Shown piece after piece: positions 1 through 8,567 of a stretch of DNA of 64,000 bases; position 1 is the stretch's first letter, and each line of letters begins with the position of its first letter. Where the stretch lies: NCBI GenBank assembly GCA_944326605.1, contig CALVEM010000006.1, positions 48,016 through 112,015 on the forward strand. The letters are read 5' to 3'. The notes below the pieces were generated by a model. That model saw only the letters and a list, made by a program, of their open reading frames with translations. It did no database searches and was not told the origin of the DNA. Made by a program: the position numbers and the translations under genes. The DNA comes from Candidatus Gastranaerophilales bacterium. Its GTDB lineage: Bacteria; Cyanobacteriota; Vampirovibrionia; Gastranaerophilales; Gastranaerophilaceae.

Positions 1-353
1 TTGGCATTTGGATTCTGCTCATTAACTGTCAATTCATTTATAGAACATTCTTTAATCCCATACTGAATTAACTTTGTGCCAATCCCTTTTCCCCTTTCTT
101 CAGCTCTTACAAATAACATTTCAAGTTTTTTGTTTGTAATCCCCATAAAAGCAATAGGAATATTGGTCTCATTTACAACTACGATTAAATATTTAACTTC
201 TTTTAGTGCTTGAGGAACGTATTGTTTAATATTTTTAATTTCACGTTCAGACAAAAATGAATGCGTTGCTTTTACAGAATCTTCCCATACCACAGTAAGT
301 TGCTCAATCAACTTCTGTGATCTTCTGTTTTTATCAATATTCTTAATTTCCAT
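1..353 (-). CDS. GNAT-family N-acetyltransferase, C-terminus cut by window edge
   Basis: The minus strand reads open from an ATG at 351-353 to the window edge without a stop, giving about 117 codons. The visible part has the GNAT pattern: an N-terminal helix with residues VVWEDSVKATHSFL, a central strand (LIVVVNETNIPIAFMG), then an acetyl-CoA loop segment FVRAEERGKGIGTKLI that matches the R/Q-x-x-G-x-G/A signature. The final strand and helix are outside the window. Acyl acceptor unknown. It diverges from the truncated glycosyltransferase downstream. Confidence 0.8.
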   Translation of the reverse strand, partial: MEIKNIDKNRRSQKLIEQLTVVWEDSVKATHSFLSEREIKNIKQYVPQALKEVKYLIVVVNETNIPIAFMGITNKKLEMLFVRAEERGKGIGTKLIQYGIKECSINELTVNEQNPNA

Positions 354-402
354 ATTATAAATTATACTACAATACGATTGATACGAAACCGACATAAAGA
401 CA

Positions 403-430
403 AGTTTGCAGATTAGGGTTTCTACCTCAA
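403..430. repeat. degenerate REP-like palindrome
   Basis: A decayed copy of the palindromic repeat seen in good form at 3355-3380, 8866-8931 and 19883-19942. It keeps GGGTTTCTACCTCAAC. It lies immediately before the point where the glycosyltransferase reading frame begins, so an element insertion or deletion here may have removed that gene's 5' part. Confidence 0.4.
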
Positions 431-451
431 CTAATATCAAAAAAAATTTAG

Positions 452-1264
452 AGTCCGATTAATGACCAATTTTATTGTTGGACTGAAAGACCAACTAAAT
501 CACATCTTTTATTGGATTTAGTAAACTGTGATTATGGAATATCTCCGACAGAATGGCAAAAATCTCAATTTCCGAAAGAATTTCAGCATAAAATTCGTGT
601 AATACATGAAGGAATTGATACAGAAATATGTTCTCCTGATGAAAATGCCGAATTTAAATTTAAAGGAAAAGTATTTACAAGAAAAGATGAAGTTTTAACC
701 TATGCAACACGCGGTATGGAAGAATACAGAGGTTTTCCCGAATTTATGAAAGCTGTTGAAAAATTACAGAAAACAAGGCCTGATTTGCAGGTAATAATTG
801 GCGGAGAAGACAGAGTTTGTTACGGACGACGTTTAATAAATGATACTTTTAAACAAAAAATGTTGAGAGAACTGGATTTAGATTTATCTAGAATTCATTT
901 TGTCGGGAATTTATCTTATCCTGAATATATAAAACTACTGCAGATTTCAAGGTGCCATGTTTATTTGACTTATCCATTTGTTTTGTCGTGGTCGTTACTT
1001 GAAGCTATGTCTGTCGGCTGCTGTGTTGTTGCATCTGATACAGCACCGGTAAAAGAAGTGATACAAGATAGTTTCAACGGTATTTTAACAGATTTTTATA
1101 ATATAGATTTACTTGCACAAAAAATAAATTCTGTTCTTGAAGAACCTGAAAAGTATTCAAATATACGGGTTTCAGCTAGAAAAACAATAAAAGAAAAATA
1201 TGAATTACAAAAATTGTTAAAGGAACAGATTGATTTCTTAAATAGCTGTAAAATACGAGCTTGA
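452..1264 (+). pseudogene. GT4-type glycosyltransferase, N-terminal part missing
   Basis: The frame opens after a stop at 449-451 and runs to a TGA at 1262-1264; the first usable codon is TTG at 512. The protein matches the C-terminal half of GT-B family-4 sugar transferases: GISPTEWQ, a VIHEGIDTE linker, the donor-binding region (YATRGMEEYRGFPEFMKA, IIGGED), HFVGNLSYPEY, and the LLEAMSVGCCVVASDTAPVKEVI nucleotide-sugar segment. About 250 residues remain, against roughly 400 usual for the family; the acceptor-binding N-terminal Rossmann domain is absent. Coding similarity extends upstream of TTG 512 to about codon 455, which favours a truncated gene over a short intact one. No ribosome binding site is visible. 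Confidence 0.65.
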
Positions 1265-1484
1265 CAAAGTTTTCGGCATATAGTATCGTGTACTCAAACA
1301 TACTTCAAAAAAAATATAGACCTTTGGCTAATAGACATATATTTTGTTTGAAGTATGTTTGAATAATGGGTAAGAAGTAGAATGGAATGTTTATTATTTT
1401 AGGTATCAAAATGTGAACTTATAGGTTCTAGTCATGACTTAAAATATATTTTATTCTATTTAAAACTGGGTTAATGAATAAGTG

Positions 1485-2819
1485 ATGAAAAAAATTAAAA
1501 GTTTAATAAGTATAGTATTATTAATTTTTGGAATATGCTTTATATTTCCAAATATTGCTGTTGCTTTGGATTATGAAAATGGACATTTTGAAAAAATTCA
1601 AACTAATTTAGAAATAAAAGGCTGTCCTTTAAAATTAAAGGATGGTAGGATATTAATTTTAGATACTAATAGAAATTATATTTTTAATCCAAAAAATAAT
1701 ACTTTTCGAGAAACAACTCCCACTCCATTTGGCTTTTCATATGTCTCTAATGGTGGGATGTTTCCTGCTGTTGTTTTAAATAATGGAAAAGTTTTTATAA
1801 TAGGAAAGATATTAGAACCACCCTTTGATAAGTTTAAAGATGAATTATATGAACCCATAAAGGCTATATTTACACGTGATGAGCTTAGGAATAATCCTAA
1901 ATTTGCTAGTTTAAGTGCGGAAGAACGCAATAGTATAATTGTGTCACGTTGGAAGAACTTTAGAAAGCTTCCTGAAAACGAAAAGGAGCAAGTGTATCTT
2001 CCTATAATAAGAAAAAATTCTGATTTATTAAATCGTTATAATCAATATTGTCAATTAAGGGAAAAATCAAGAAAACCTTTATTATTTGATCCAATTTCAG
2101 AAACTTACAAAACTATTGAAAAACTAAGACTTAATGGGGACTATTCAACCTTATATACTCCATTTGTTAAATCAAATAATGAAATTTTAATTTTTTCTAA
2201 TCATGGTGAAATTTACGAATATAATCTTATTAATAACGATTTTACTATAATAAATTCAAATAAAAATCTTGGTAATATAAAATATGTACAACAATTGAAC
2301 AATAATGAACTTATATTAATATCATATGGAAATAAATACTGTATTTACAATCTGAATACAAATCAATATTCAAATATTTATGAACTGCAAACCCCATTAA
2401 TAACTGATATTATAAAATTACCAAATAACAAATTCTTGTTATTTGGTAATAGAGATGACCAAAAAATATATGAATATGATATTTTTAGTAAAGAAATAAA
2501 ACCAATATATACTTTTTTATTTAAGCGTGCATTGGCCTCTTATTTCCCATTAAGACCTATAATTCTTGATGAAAACCTAATGATTATTTTCGGTGGGTTT
2601 AAAGATGAATATAATCCAGGATTATTTAATACCAGTTATAAAATATCTAATAAAGCAGAGATAATAAATTTGCAAACTTATAAATCAAAATTACAAAATA
2701 TGCATTATATGCATGCTAGTAATCCGAGTGTAATATTAGATGACGGTAGAATTTTAATATATGCTGGTAAAAATAGTGAGTTATACATTCCAAAAGGGTA
2801 CAAAAAGGATTGTTTATGA
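1485..2819 (+). CDS. secreted kelch/propeller-like protein
   Basis: ATG at 1485 is preferred over GTG at 1482 because the signal peptide then reads M-K-K-I-K followed by a hydrophobic stretch (LISIVLLIFGICFIFP) and an A-V-A cleavage region near residue 26. The mature part has repeated blades of the form 'L-x-D-G-R-I-L-I', 'L-N-N-G-K-V-F-I-I-G-K' and 'L-D-D-G-R-I-L-I-Y-A-G-K', as in kelch/galactose-oxidase-like propellers. A lysine- and arginine-rich insert of about 80 residues (around 110-195) interrupts the blades. Ligand unknown. The stop overlaps the ATG of the next gene by ATGA, which implies translational coupling. Confidence 0.6.
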   Translation: MKKIKSLISIVLLIFGICFIFPNIAVALDYENGHFEKIQTNLEIKGCPLKLKDGRILILDTNRNYIFNPKNNTFRETTPTPFGFSYVSNGGMFPAVVLNNGKVFIIGKILEPPFDKFKDELYEPIKAIFTRDELRNNPKFASLSAEERNSIIVSRWKNFRKLPENEKEQVYLPIIRKNSDLLNRYNQYCQLREKSRKPLLFDPISETYKTIEKLRLNGDYSTLYTPFVKSNNEILIFSNHGEIYEYNLINNDFTIINSNKNLGNIKYVQQLNNNELILISYGNKYCIYNLNTNQYSNIYELQTPLITDIIKLPNNKFLLFGNRDDQKIYEYDIFSKEIKPIYTFLFKRALASYFPLRPIILDENLMIIFGGFKDEYNPGLFNTSYKISNKAEIINLQTYKSKLQNMHYMHASNPSVILDDGRILIYAGKNSELYIPKGYKKDCL

Positions 2820-3352
2820 TTTTTAATAATATAGAAAAACTATATATATATTGTTTTATATTGATTATTTATTTTGAATACTTCTTTATTAGATATAATA
2901 AAAAATTTATATTAAACTACATTAAAGTGAATTATCCTAATGAATATATCATATTAAATATGCATTTACATCCACTAATTTATATTTTCCCGTTTGTTAT
3001 TTTTATAGCAACTTGTTACTATTTTCAAATATATCATTTTATCAGCCCCCAAAACGCTTTTATCATTGGGATATTGCTTATATTCTTGTATTTGAGCAGT
3101 ATAATATCACTTTCGCTTTCTTTATGTCTTACTAATAAGAGAATTCTAAAAATTTATTCTATTAATATATTCAAATATTTAGGTTCTGAAATTAATTTGG
3201 CATACGAAAATATAAATAAGTTAAGGATTTACAAATACGGATATAGTACAGAAATATTAATAGATGACAATAACAAAAAACGATATCGAATTGGTGGAAT
3301 TAGTAATATAGATAATGTATACAAAAATATAAAAAAACTAAGAAAGGAGTAA
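2816..3352 (+). CDS. membrane protein with PH-like C-terminal domain
   Basis: ATG at 2816 overlaps the upstream stop (ATGA); a TTG at 2810 is less likely. Three hydrophobic segments occupy residues about 8-28, 52-72 and 82-110. After the last, LTNKRILKIYSINIFKYLGSEINLAYENI resembles the bacterial PH domain (bPH_2) pattern T-N-x-R-I with a following I-x-L-x-x-I strand. Function unknown; coupled to the secreted propeller protein, so the two may act together at the envelope. Confidence 0.5.
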   Translation: MIFNNIEKLYIYCFILIIYFEYFFIRYNKKFILNYIKVNYPNEYIILNMHLHPLIYIFPFVIFIATCYYFQIYHFISPQNAFIIGILLIFLYLSSIISLSLSLCLTNKRILKIYSINIFKYLGSEINLAYENINKLRIYKYGYSTEILIDDNNKKRYRIGGISNIDNVYKNIKKLRKE

Positions 3353-3354
3353 GT

Positions 3355-3380
3355 TTGTAGGTTGGGGTTTCTACCCCAAC
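3355..3380. repeat. REP-like palindrome upstream of RAYT gene
   Basis: A hairpin with arms GTTGGGG and CCCCAAC around TTTCTA, preceded by GTAG. The same sequence recurs in inverted pairs at 8866-8931, 19883-19942 and 49390-49596. This copy lies 27 bp before the transposase start, the arrangement expected for a REP/RAYT pair. Confidence 0.8.
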
Positions 3381-3394
3381 AAAAATATTTGATG

Positions 3395-3400
3395 TAAAAT
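3395..3400 (+). promoter_or_regulatory. -10 box of a probable leaderless RAYT transcript
   Basis: TAAAAT ends six bases before the ATG at 3407, and there is no Shine-Dalgarno sequence. The same spacing occurs before hisS, the carbonic anhydrase and the nrnA-like gene. No convincing -35 box. Confidence 0.4.
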
Positions 3401-3406
3401 TATAGA

Positions 3407-3937
3407 ATGAATTACAGACGTGTTTTTATACCAAACAGTTATCTGCATTTAATTATTGTCTCTTACAACAGAAAAAATATATTTATTAATAACATTGAAT
3501 TATTAAAACATGCATTTAAAAATGCAAAACAATTTTTTTGTTTTGAAATTATTGCAATTTGTGTTTTGCCGGATCATATACATGTAATACTGAATCCTAA
3601 AAATATTAAAGAATATCCTAAAATTATTACCTCAATAAAATATTATTTTTCCAAAAATTATAATGTCGGAGTAGAAATCCCAACCTACGGTTATGTTAAT
3701 AAAGGTGAAAAAGGGATATTCCAACGCAGATTTTTTGAACACACTATTACATCTCAAGAAGACTTAATTAATCAAATAAATTATGTTCACTACAATCCAG
3801 TTAAACACAGACTTGTTAACAAAGTAAAAGACTGGAAGTATTCCTCTTTTCATAAATTTGTAAAGCAGGGTTTATATGAAAATGACTGGGGAAATGTAAA
3901 AGATGTTGAACATATTATTGATTTAAATTTTGAATAG
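3407..3937 (+). CDS. REP-associated tyrosine transposase (RAYT, Y1_Tnp)
   Basis: A 176-residue Y1/HUH single-strand transposase of the TnpA-REP class. The HUH metal site is seen as DHIHVI (around residue 57-62), followed by the basic region and FQRRFFEHTITSQEDL, then the C-terminal signature INYVHYNPVKHRLV carrying the candidate catalytic tyrosine. Length and motif order fit full RAYTs. Family knowledge: RAYTs cut and move REP palindromes and usually exist as a single non-mobile copy next to REPs; a REP-like hairpin is present immediately upstream and others recur through the window. The gene looks intact, with no inverted repeats of its own. Confidence 0.88.
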   Translation: MNYRRVFIPNSYLHLIIVSYNRKNIFINNIELLKHAFKNAKQFFCFEIIAICVLPDHIHVILNPKNIKEYPKIITSIKYYFSKNYNVGVEIPTYGYVNKGEKGIFQRRFFEHTITSQEDLINQINYVHYNPVKHRLVNKVKDWKYSSFHKFVKQGLYENDWGNVKDVEHIIDLNFE

Positions 3938-4004
3938 GATTTATCCCTTTTACTTTCCATCAAACCAACTGTTAATTTACATTCTAATCAGAAAGGAAAC
4001 ATAA

Positions 4005-4802
4005 GTGAACAAAACATTTAAAAATATTATAGATGAATTTAAGCACTTCCCACAGGTACAAGCTATTGCTGTCGGCGGCTCGCAAAAAGCAAATACCGCA
4101 GATAAAAAATCGGATATAGATATTTATGTTTTTACTGATAGTGATATCCCGGTCAAAGACAGGTTAGCATTAATAAAAAACTACTCCTCAAAATATGAAG
4201 CAGGATGCGAATATTTTGGCGCCGGTGACGAATTTTTTGTTGATAAAATGAAGCAGCAGCTTGATGTTATGTATTTTAATCAAAAATGGATGGAAGATAC
4301 AGTCGAAAATATCTGGAAAAAACATTATCCTTCTAACGGATACACTACCTGTTTTTTGTTTACATTAAAAAATTGTGAACCTGTCTATGACAAAGCAGGC
4401 TGGCTTGCAGGGCTTAAAGAGCAATTGAACACACCCTATCCGCAAGAATTAAAACAAAATATTATCAAAAGAAATTTAATGCTTTTAAAAGACAAACCTT
4501 TCGCATCATATTATGATCAAATAGAAAAAGCCCTTGAAAGAAATGATTTGAACAGTGTTAATCATAGAATTGCAGCCTTTATGGCAAGCTATTTTGATAT
4601 CATATTTGCATATAATGAACTGCTGCACCCGGGAGAGAAAAAACTCGTTAAATATGCACAGGAACATTGCAAAATTCTTCCGGAAGATTTTGCCGAAAAT
4701 ATAAACAAATTACTCACACAGCCCAACCATCAAACTTTAAAAATATTAGATGATATGATTGAAAAGTTAAAAAAGAGTTTATCAAAAGTTGTAAACCGGT
4801 AA
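4005..4802 (+). CDS. nucleotidyltransferase-domain protein (DUF4037-like C-terminus)
   Basis: GTG start at 4005 with GAAAGGAA eight bases upstream. Residues 20-45 show the minimal nucleotidyltransferase motif GGSQ...KKSDIDIYVF, with the two metal aspartates in SDID. The third acid probably lies near QLDVMYF (about 87-93). The helical C-terminal half (about 140-265) resembles the DUF4037 accessory domain found with these enzymes, including aminoglycoside adenylyltransferase-like proteins. Substrate cannot be told from sequence. Single gene, not in an operon. Confidence 0.7.
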   Translation: MNKTFKNIIDEFKHFPQVQAIAVGGSQKANTADKKSDIDIYVFTDSDIPVKDRLALIKNYSSKYEAGCEYFGAGDEFFVDKMKQQLDVMYFNQKWMEDTVENIWKKHYPSNGYTTCFLFTLKNCEPVYDKAGWLAGLKEQLNTPYPQELKQNIIKRNLMLLKDKPFASYYDQIEKALERNDLNSVNHRIAAFMASYFDIIFAYNELLHPGEKKLVKYAQEHCKILPEDFAENINKLLTQPNHQTLKILDDMIEKLKKSLSKVVNR

Positions 4803-4930
4803 ACGTGATTTAATGATATTATGCTCATCAGGTATTTTTAAATATTTAATATAAGTATTTGCTATTTAAAAAAAATAGTAAATAATGAAAAATAAAGAAA
4901 AGTTTTTTTGAATATAGAAACGAGGTGAAA

Positions 4931-5968
4931 ATGATAAAAAAACTTTTAATTTGTTTATCGGCACTTATGTTAATTCTTGGAGGTACAACAATGAGTTTTG
5001 CAAAAAACAATACAGACGATAGCTGGGACAAAACTTTTAAAAAGAGCGGCAAAGTTAACGTTCAAAAAGTAAGTTTCAAAAACAGGTATGGAATAACACT
5101 TACCGGAGATTTATATACCCCGAAAGAAAAAACAGATGAAAAACTGGCGGCAATTGCAATAAGCGGTCCTTTCGGTGCGGTAAAAGAACAGGCATCCGGG
5201 CTTTATGCTCAAACTTTAGCAGAACGCGGATTTATAACACTCGCATTTGACCCTTCTTATACCGGAGAAAGTTCCGGTGAACCGAGAAACGTTGCATCAC
5301 CGGATATTAATACGGAAGACTTTTCGGCGGCCATTGATTTTTTAAGCAATCAAAAATATGTCGCCCCTGAAAGAGTAGGAATTCTTGGCATTTGTGGATT
5401 TGGCGGCTTCGGTTTGAATGCGGCTGCAATGGATACAAGAATTAAAGCAACCGTTGCCGTTACAATGTATGACATGACAAGAGTAAGCGCTAAAGGCTAC
5501 TTTGATACAATGGATGCAAAAGCAAGATATGAACTGAAACAATCTCTTAACAAACAAAGAACCGAAGACTTTAAAAACGGTACTTATGCAAAAGCTCCGG
5601 GACTTCCTGAAAAATTGACAGGGAACGAACCGCAATTTGTACAAGATTACTACGGATATTACAAAACTCCGCGAGGATTTCATAAACGTTCAATAAACTC
5701 AAACGGCAACTGGAATACAACATCATCACTGTCATTAATCAATATGCCTATACTTGCATACAGCGATGAAATCCAAAATGCTGTAATGATAGTTCACGGA
5801 GAAAAAGCTCACAGCAGATATTTTGGAGAAGACGCTTTTAAAAAACTCAAAGGTGATAACAAAAAACTGTTGATTGTAAAAGATGCAAATCACGTTGATT
5901 TATACGACAATATGGAAAAAATTCCTTTTGACGATATTGAAGCCTTCTTTAGAGAGTATTTGAAATAA
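4931..5968 (+). CDS. secreted alpha/beta hydrolase (dienelactone-hydrolase-like)
   Basis: ATG at 4931 follows GAGGTG at 4922-4927; the upstream GTG at 4925 lies within that ribosome binding site. A signal peptide (residues 1-24, ending MSFA) precedes an alpha/beta hydrolase. The nucleophile elbow reads G-I-C-G-F-G-G (Cys about 155), so cysteine replaces the usual serine, as in dienelactone hydrolase. The catalytic histidine is probably in DANHVDLYD near residue 322. AFDPSYTGESSGEP matches the lid region of the YcjY/CocE-like group. Substrate unknown. A perfect palindromic terminator follows. Confidence 0.75.
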   Translation: MIKKLLICLSALMLILGGTTMSFAKNNTDDSWDKTFKKSGKVNVQKVSFKNRYGITLTGDLYTPKEKTDEKLAAIAISGPFGAVKEQASGLYAQTLAERGFITLAFDPSYTGESSGEPRNVASPDINTEDFSAAIDFLSNQKYVAPERVGILGICGFGGFGLNAAAMDTRIKATVAVTMYDMTRVSAKGYFDTMDAKARYELKQSLNKQRTEDFKNGTYAKAPGLPEKLTGNEPQFVQDYYGYYKTPRGFHKRSINSNGNWNTTSSLSLINMPILAYSDEIQNAVMIVHGEKAHSRYFGEDAFKKLKGDNKKLLIVKDANHVDLYDNMEKIPFDDIEAFFREYLK

Positions 5969-5983
5969 TAAAACTTCAAGCAA

Positions 5984-6015
5984 AAGAAGCGGAAATAAAT
6001 TTATTTCCGCTTCTT
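5984..6015. terminator. bidirectional hairpin terminator
   Basis: A perfect 32-nt palindrome with AAGAAGCGGAAAT and ATTTCCGCTTCTT arms, A-rich on one side and T-rich on the other. It separates the convergent hydrolase and cupin genes and can end both transcripts. Confidence 0.85.
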
Positions 6016-6029
6016 AATTTTTCAAAACT

Positions 6030-6407
6030 CTAACAAAGTTCCGCATCACCGAGCCCGAATTGCTCAAGAGAATTTGTTTTTGCCTGAACACAAATAAACT
6101 GAAATTCTCCATCCGATGTATTTTCTATAGTTCTTGAAGCTTCCGGAAGGATTTTAACAACCGAACCTTCTTTTACGTTTACCGCAATACCGTCAACAGT
6201 AATTATCCCTTCACCTTTGAGAATGATATAAACTTCTTCATTTTGTTTGTGTTTATGGTTAAACTGCACCTTAAAATCTTTACCTGTTGTATTAACCGAA
6301 ATTTCACAGCCTGTCAAATCAAGTAAATCATGCAAAAATACCTTTCCGTTTTCTTGATTGATAAGATCATGAATTTTTCCGAGTTCTGTTGTTTTGTAGT
6401 TAGTCAT
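6030..6407 (-). CDS. small cupin-domain protein
   Basis: A 125-residue single-domain cupin. Motif 1 reads HKHKQNEEVYIILKGEG (around 51-67), with metal ligands H, H and E; motif 2 is weaker (around 79-98) and the second-motif histidine is not obvious, so metal binding may be altered. An AAGGAGG ribosome binding site precedes the ATG. It lies downstream of, and in the same orientation as, a MarR regulator. A near-identical copy of the regulator's probable operator lies just upstream of its ribosome binding site, so it is likely the regulator's target. Substrate unknown. Confidence 0.8.
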   Translation of the reverse strand: MTNYKTTELGKIHDLINQENGKVFLHDLLDLTGCEISVNTTGKDFKVQFNHKHKQNEEVYIILKGEGIITVDGIAVNVKEGSVVKILPEASRTIENTSDGEFQFICVQAKTNSLEQFGLGDAELC

Positions 6408-6423
6408 ATTTACCTCCTTTTTT

Positions 6424-6439
6424 AATTCGATATCTAACT
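6424..6439 (-). promoter_or_regulatory. probable MarR operator before the cupin gene
   Basis: AATTCGATATCTAACT matches the site at 6891-6906 in 15 of 16 positions. On the minus strand it falls inside a possible TTGGAT-17-ATTAAA promoter, the same position the other copy takes in the marR promoter. Confidence 0.6.
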
Positions 6440-6466
6440 ATTTATCCAAAAATTTTTTGGTTTTAT

Positions 6467-6874
6467 TTAAATCATTTTTTCCAACAATTTGTCTATTATT
6501 TGAGCCTCTTCTTGTGTTAAATTTTTGTATAGCAGCTTAGTTAAATCTTTTGAAATATTATCAAATAGCGGCCTGAACTGTCTGCCTTTTTCTGTCAATG
6601 TGATATATGTAATTCTGTTATCATCTAAAGACTTTCTTCTTTCGACATATCCGAGTTTTTCAAGTTTATCAGCAAGCACAGTTACTGTCGGTTTTGTACG
6701 ATGAATTTTATCAGCAATATCCTTCATAGTTAATTTTTCATATTTGTATAACAGAACCAAAATATCGCCATGGCTCGGCACAAGACCTTCTATACCGTTT
6801 TCTTTCAACCGTTCAACTATAAAACGGTTACCTTTTTCGTGTATTTTTGATATTAAAGACAGTGCTTTTTTCAT
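6467..6874 (-). CDS. MarR-family transcriptional regulator
   Basis: A 135-residue winged-helix regulator. The recognition region is KLTMKDIADKIHRTKPTVTVLADKLEKLGYVERRKSLDDNRI (about 52-95), with the D-x-R wing motif of MarR proteins and ITLTEKGRQF following. N- and C-terminal helices form the dimer interface. The gene has a consensus promoter with a palindromic operator in its spacer, which predicts autorepression, and a second operator copy upstream of the adjacent cupin gene. Ligand unknown; MarR proteins commonly respond to phenolic or oxidising compounds. Confidence 0.88.
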   Translation of the reverse strand: MKKALSLISKIHEKGNRFIVERLKENGIEGLVPSHGDILVLLYKYEKLTMKDIADKIHRTKPTVTVLADKLEKLGYVERRKSLDDNRITYITLTEKGRQFRPLFDNISKDLTKLLYKNLTQEEAQIIDKLLEKMI

Positions 6875-6885
6875 GATACAAAATT

Positions 6886-6914
6886 ATTATAATTAGATAT
6901 CTAACTATTGTCAA
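6886..6914 (-). promoter_or_regulatory. consensus promoter of marR-like gene with operator in spacer
   Basis: On the minus strand: TTGACA, a 17-nt spacer, TATAAT. The spacer holds TTAGATATCTAA (6893-6904), a perfect palindrome and the natural MarR dimer site. The predicted start of transcription is about 5 nt before the ATG, so the mRNA has almost no leader. Confidence 0.8.
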
Positions 6915-6939
6915 GTTTTTATTTTTTTGCTGATTTTAT

Positions 6940-6968
6940 TTGACAATTAGCCCTCAAATTTATATAAT
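6940..6968 (+). promoter_or_regulatory. consensus hisS promoter, leaderless geometry
   Basis: TTGACA (6940-6945), exactly 17 nt, TATAAT (6963-6968). The ATG at 6975 starts six bases after the -10 box, so transcription should begin at or next to the start codon. No Shine-Dalgarno sequence is present. It is divergent from the marR promoter. Confidence 0.8.
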
Positions 6969-6974
6969 AACTTT

Positions 6975-8213
6975 ATGACAAAAATGATTAAAGTACTCAA
7001 AGGAACAAAAGACATTTTACCTCAGGAAGCCGGACAGTGGCAAAAGTTAGAGCAGAATGCTCTTGAAATTTTTACCAAATACGGCTATAAAGAAATCAGA
7101 ACTCCGATTTTGGAAGCTACGGAACTTTTTGCCCGCGGTGTCGGCGATACAACCGATATAGTAAACAAAGAAATGTATACATTTGAAAAAAGCGACCGCT
7201 CAATTACACTGCGTCCCGAAAATACGGCAGGTGTTGTCCGTTCATTTATTGAAAACGGCATGGCAAGACTGTCAGCTCCTGTCAAACTCTGGTACAAAGG
7301 TCCGATGTTCAGGTACGAACGTCCGCAGGCAGGCAGACAAAGACAATTCCATCAGGTAGGTGTTGAAATGTTCGGAATTAAAGAGCCGACAGCCGATGCG
7401 GAAGTTATTCTTCTCGCTGTAGATTATTTAAAATCACTCGGCCTGAACGCTCTGGAAGTTGAGATAAATTCTTTAGGATGCCCGAAATGCCGCGAGGAAT
7501 ATAAAAAGAGAATTAAAGAAGTTTTAAAACCCGAATTTGAAAACCTTTGCGAGGATTGCCAAAACCGTTATGAAAAAAATCCTCTAAGACTTTTAGACTG
7601 CAAAGTAGAATCCTGTAAAGAAATTTTTGCCAAACCGGAAATCCAAAAAGTTATCCAGTCAGATTTTATATGCGAAGAATGTGCAAAACATTACAGTGAC
7701 TTAAAATTATACTTAAAAAGACTAAATGTTCCGTACATTGAAAATAAACTTTTAGTCAGAGGTCTGGATTACTATAACAGAACGGTTTTTGAGATAAAAT
7801 CAAACAATTTAGGCTCGCAAAACGCTGTCTGCGGCGGCGGGAGATATGACAGTTTAGTTAAAAATCTCGGCGGGGAAGACACTCCTGCCGTCGGCTGGGC
7901 AATGGGTATGGAAAGATTAAATTCGCTTCTGCCTGACGTTGAACCGGCAAAACTTAACGCATATATTGTCTGCAATTCCCCCTCTGATGCGTTTGAATTT
8001 GCACAAGACCTCAGAGAAGAAGGGATTAAAGTTGAATTTGATCTTGCGAATAAAAAATTTACCAAACAGCTTGAAAAAGCTTCAAAAGTTGCCAAATATG
8101 CACTTATTTTAGGTGAAGACGAAATTAAATCAAATAAAGTTTCAATCAAAAATCTTGAAACATCCGAACAGGTTAGTGTTGACAGAAATGATGTTGTAAA
8201 TAATATAGGATAA
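6975..8213 (+). CDS. hisS: histidyl-tRNA synthetase
   Basis: Class II synthetase that charges tRNA-His. Motif 1 region lies near residues 35-60; motif 2 reads WYKGPMFRYERPQAGRQRQFHQ (about 104-125); the histidine-specific motif LVRGLDYYNRTVFE is near 258-271; motif 3 appears as AVGWAMGMERL near 303-313. The C-terminal anticodon-binding domain follows (about 325-412). Length 412 is normal. A cysteine-rich insert (CPKCREEY...CEDCQNRY...CEECAKHY, about 168-235) looks like a zinc-binding insertion domain. ATG 6975 fits the promoter; ATG 6984 (M-I-K-V) aligns better with other HisRS starts and is the alternative. Confidence 0.97.
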   Translation: MTKMIKVLKGTKDILPQEAGQWQKLEQNALEIFTKYGYKEIRTPILEATELFARGVGDTTDIVNKEMYTFEKSDRSITLRPENTAGVVRSFIENGMARLSAPVKLWYKGPMFRYERPQAGRQRQFHQVGVEMFGIKEPTADAEVILLAVDYLKSLGLNALEVEINSLGCPKCREEYKKRIKEVLKPEFENLCEDCQNRYEKNPLRLLDCKVESCKEIFAKPEIQKVIQSDFICEECAKHYSDLKLYLKRLNVPYIENKLLVRGLDYYNRTVFEIKSNNLGSQNAVCGGGRYDSLVKNLGGEDTPAVGWAMGMERLNSLLPDVEPAKLNAYIVCNSPSDAFEFAQDLREEGIKVEFDLANKKFTKQLEKASKVAKYALILGEDEIKSNKVSIKNLETSEQVSVDRNDVVNNIG

Positions 8214-8218
8214 TTGTT

Positions 8219-8551
8219 ATGGCGAATTCGGTTGATGAAGTAATTGTAAGACTATCTGCAGCTTTTAATCGTATATTCAACGATTTCAAAGGGATGTATC
8301 TTTTCGGCATTCACACTGACGGGCAGATGCATGAAGACGAAGATATTGAACTTGCAGGGATTTTTGATATTGAAGATAAGTCAAAACGCGAGCAGATATG
8401 GCCGATTATCGGAAAAATTGAAACAGATATGGATGTTTGTATAGATTTTTATCCGTATACCGAAACAAGCTTTAAACAGGATGAAGAAATATACGAAGAA
8501 GTAATGCAAAATGGTATATATTTTGACAAAAATGGAAAAAGAATGAAATAA
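8219..8551 (+). CDS. small nucleotidyltransferase-like protein, degenerate
   Basis: A 110-residue protein five bases after hisS. The segment YLFGIHTDGQMHEDEDIELAGIFD looks like the MNT-type signature F-G-S-x-x-x-G...S-D-I-D-L with the catalytic Gly-Ser and one aspartate lost, followed by MDVCIDFYPYTE where the third acid would be. It may be an inactive relative of minimal nucleotidyltransferases, which often pair with HEPN partners; no HEPN gene is adjacent. Position suggests co-transcription with hisS. Confidence 0.45.
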   Translation: MANSVDEVIVRLSAAFNRIFNDFKGMYLFGIHTDGQMHEDEDIELAGIFDIEDKSKREQIWPIIGKIETDMDVCIDFYPYTETSFKQDEEIYEEVMQNGIYFDKNGKRMK

Positions 8552-8567
8552 AAAGGAGAAACTGAAA

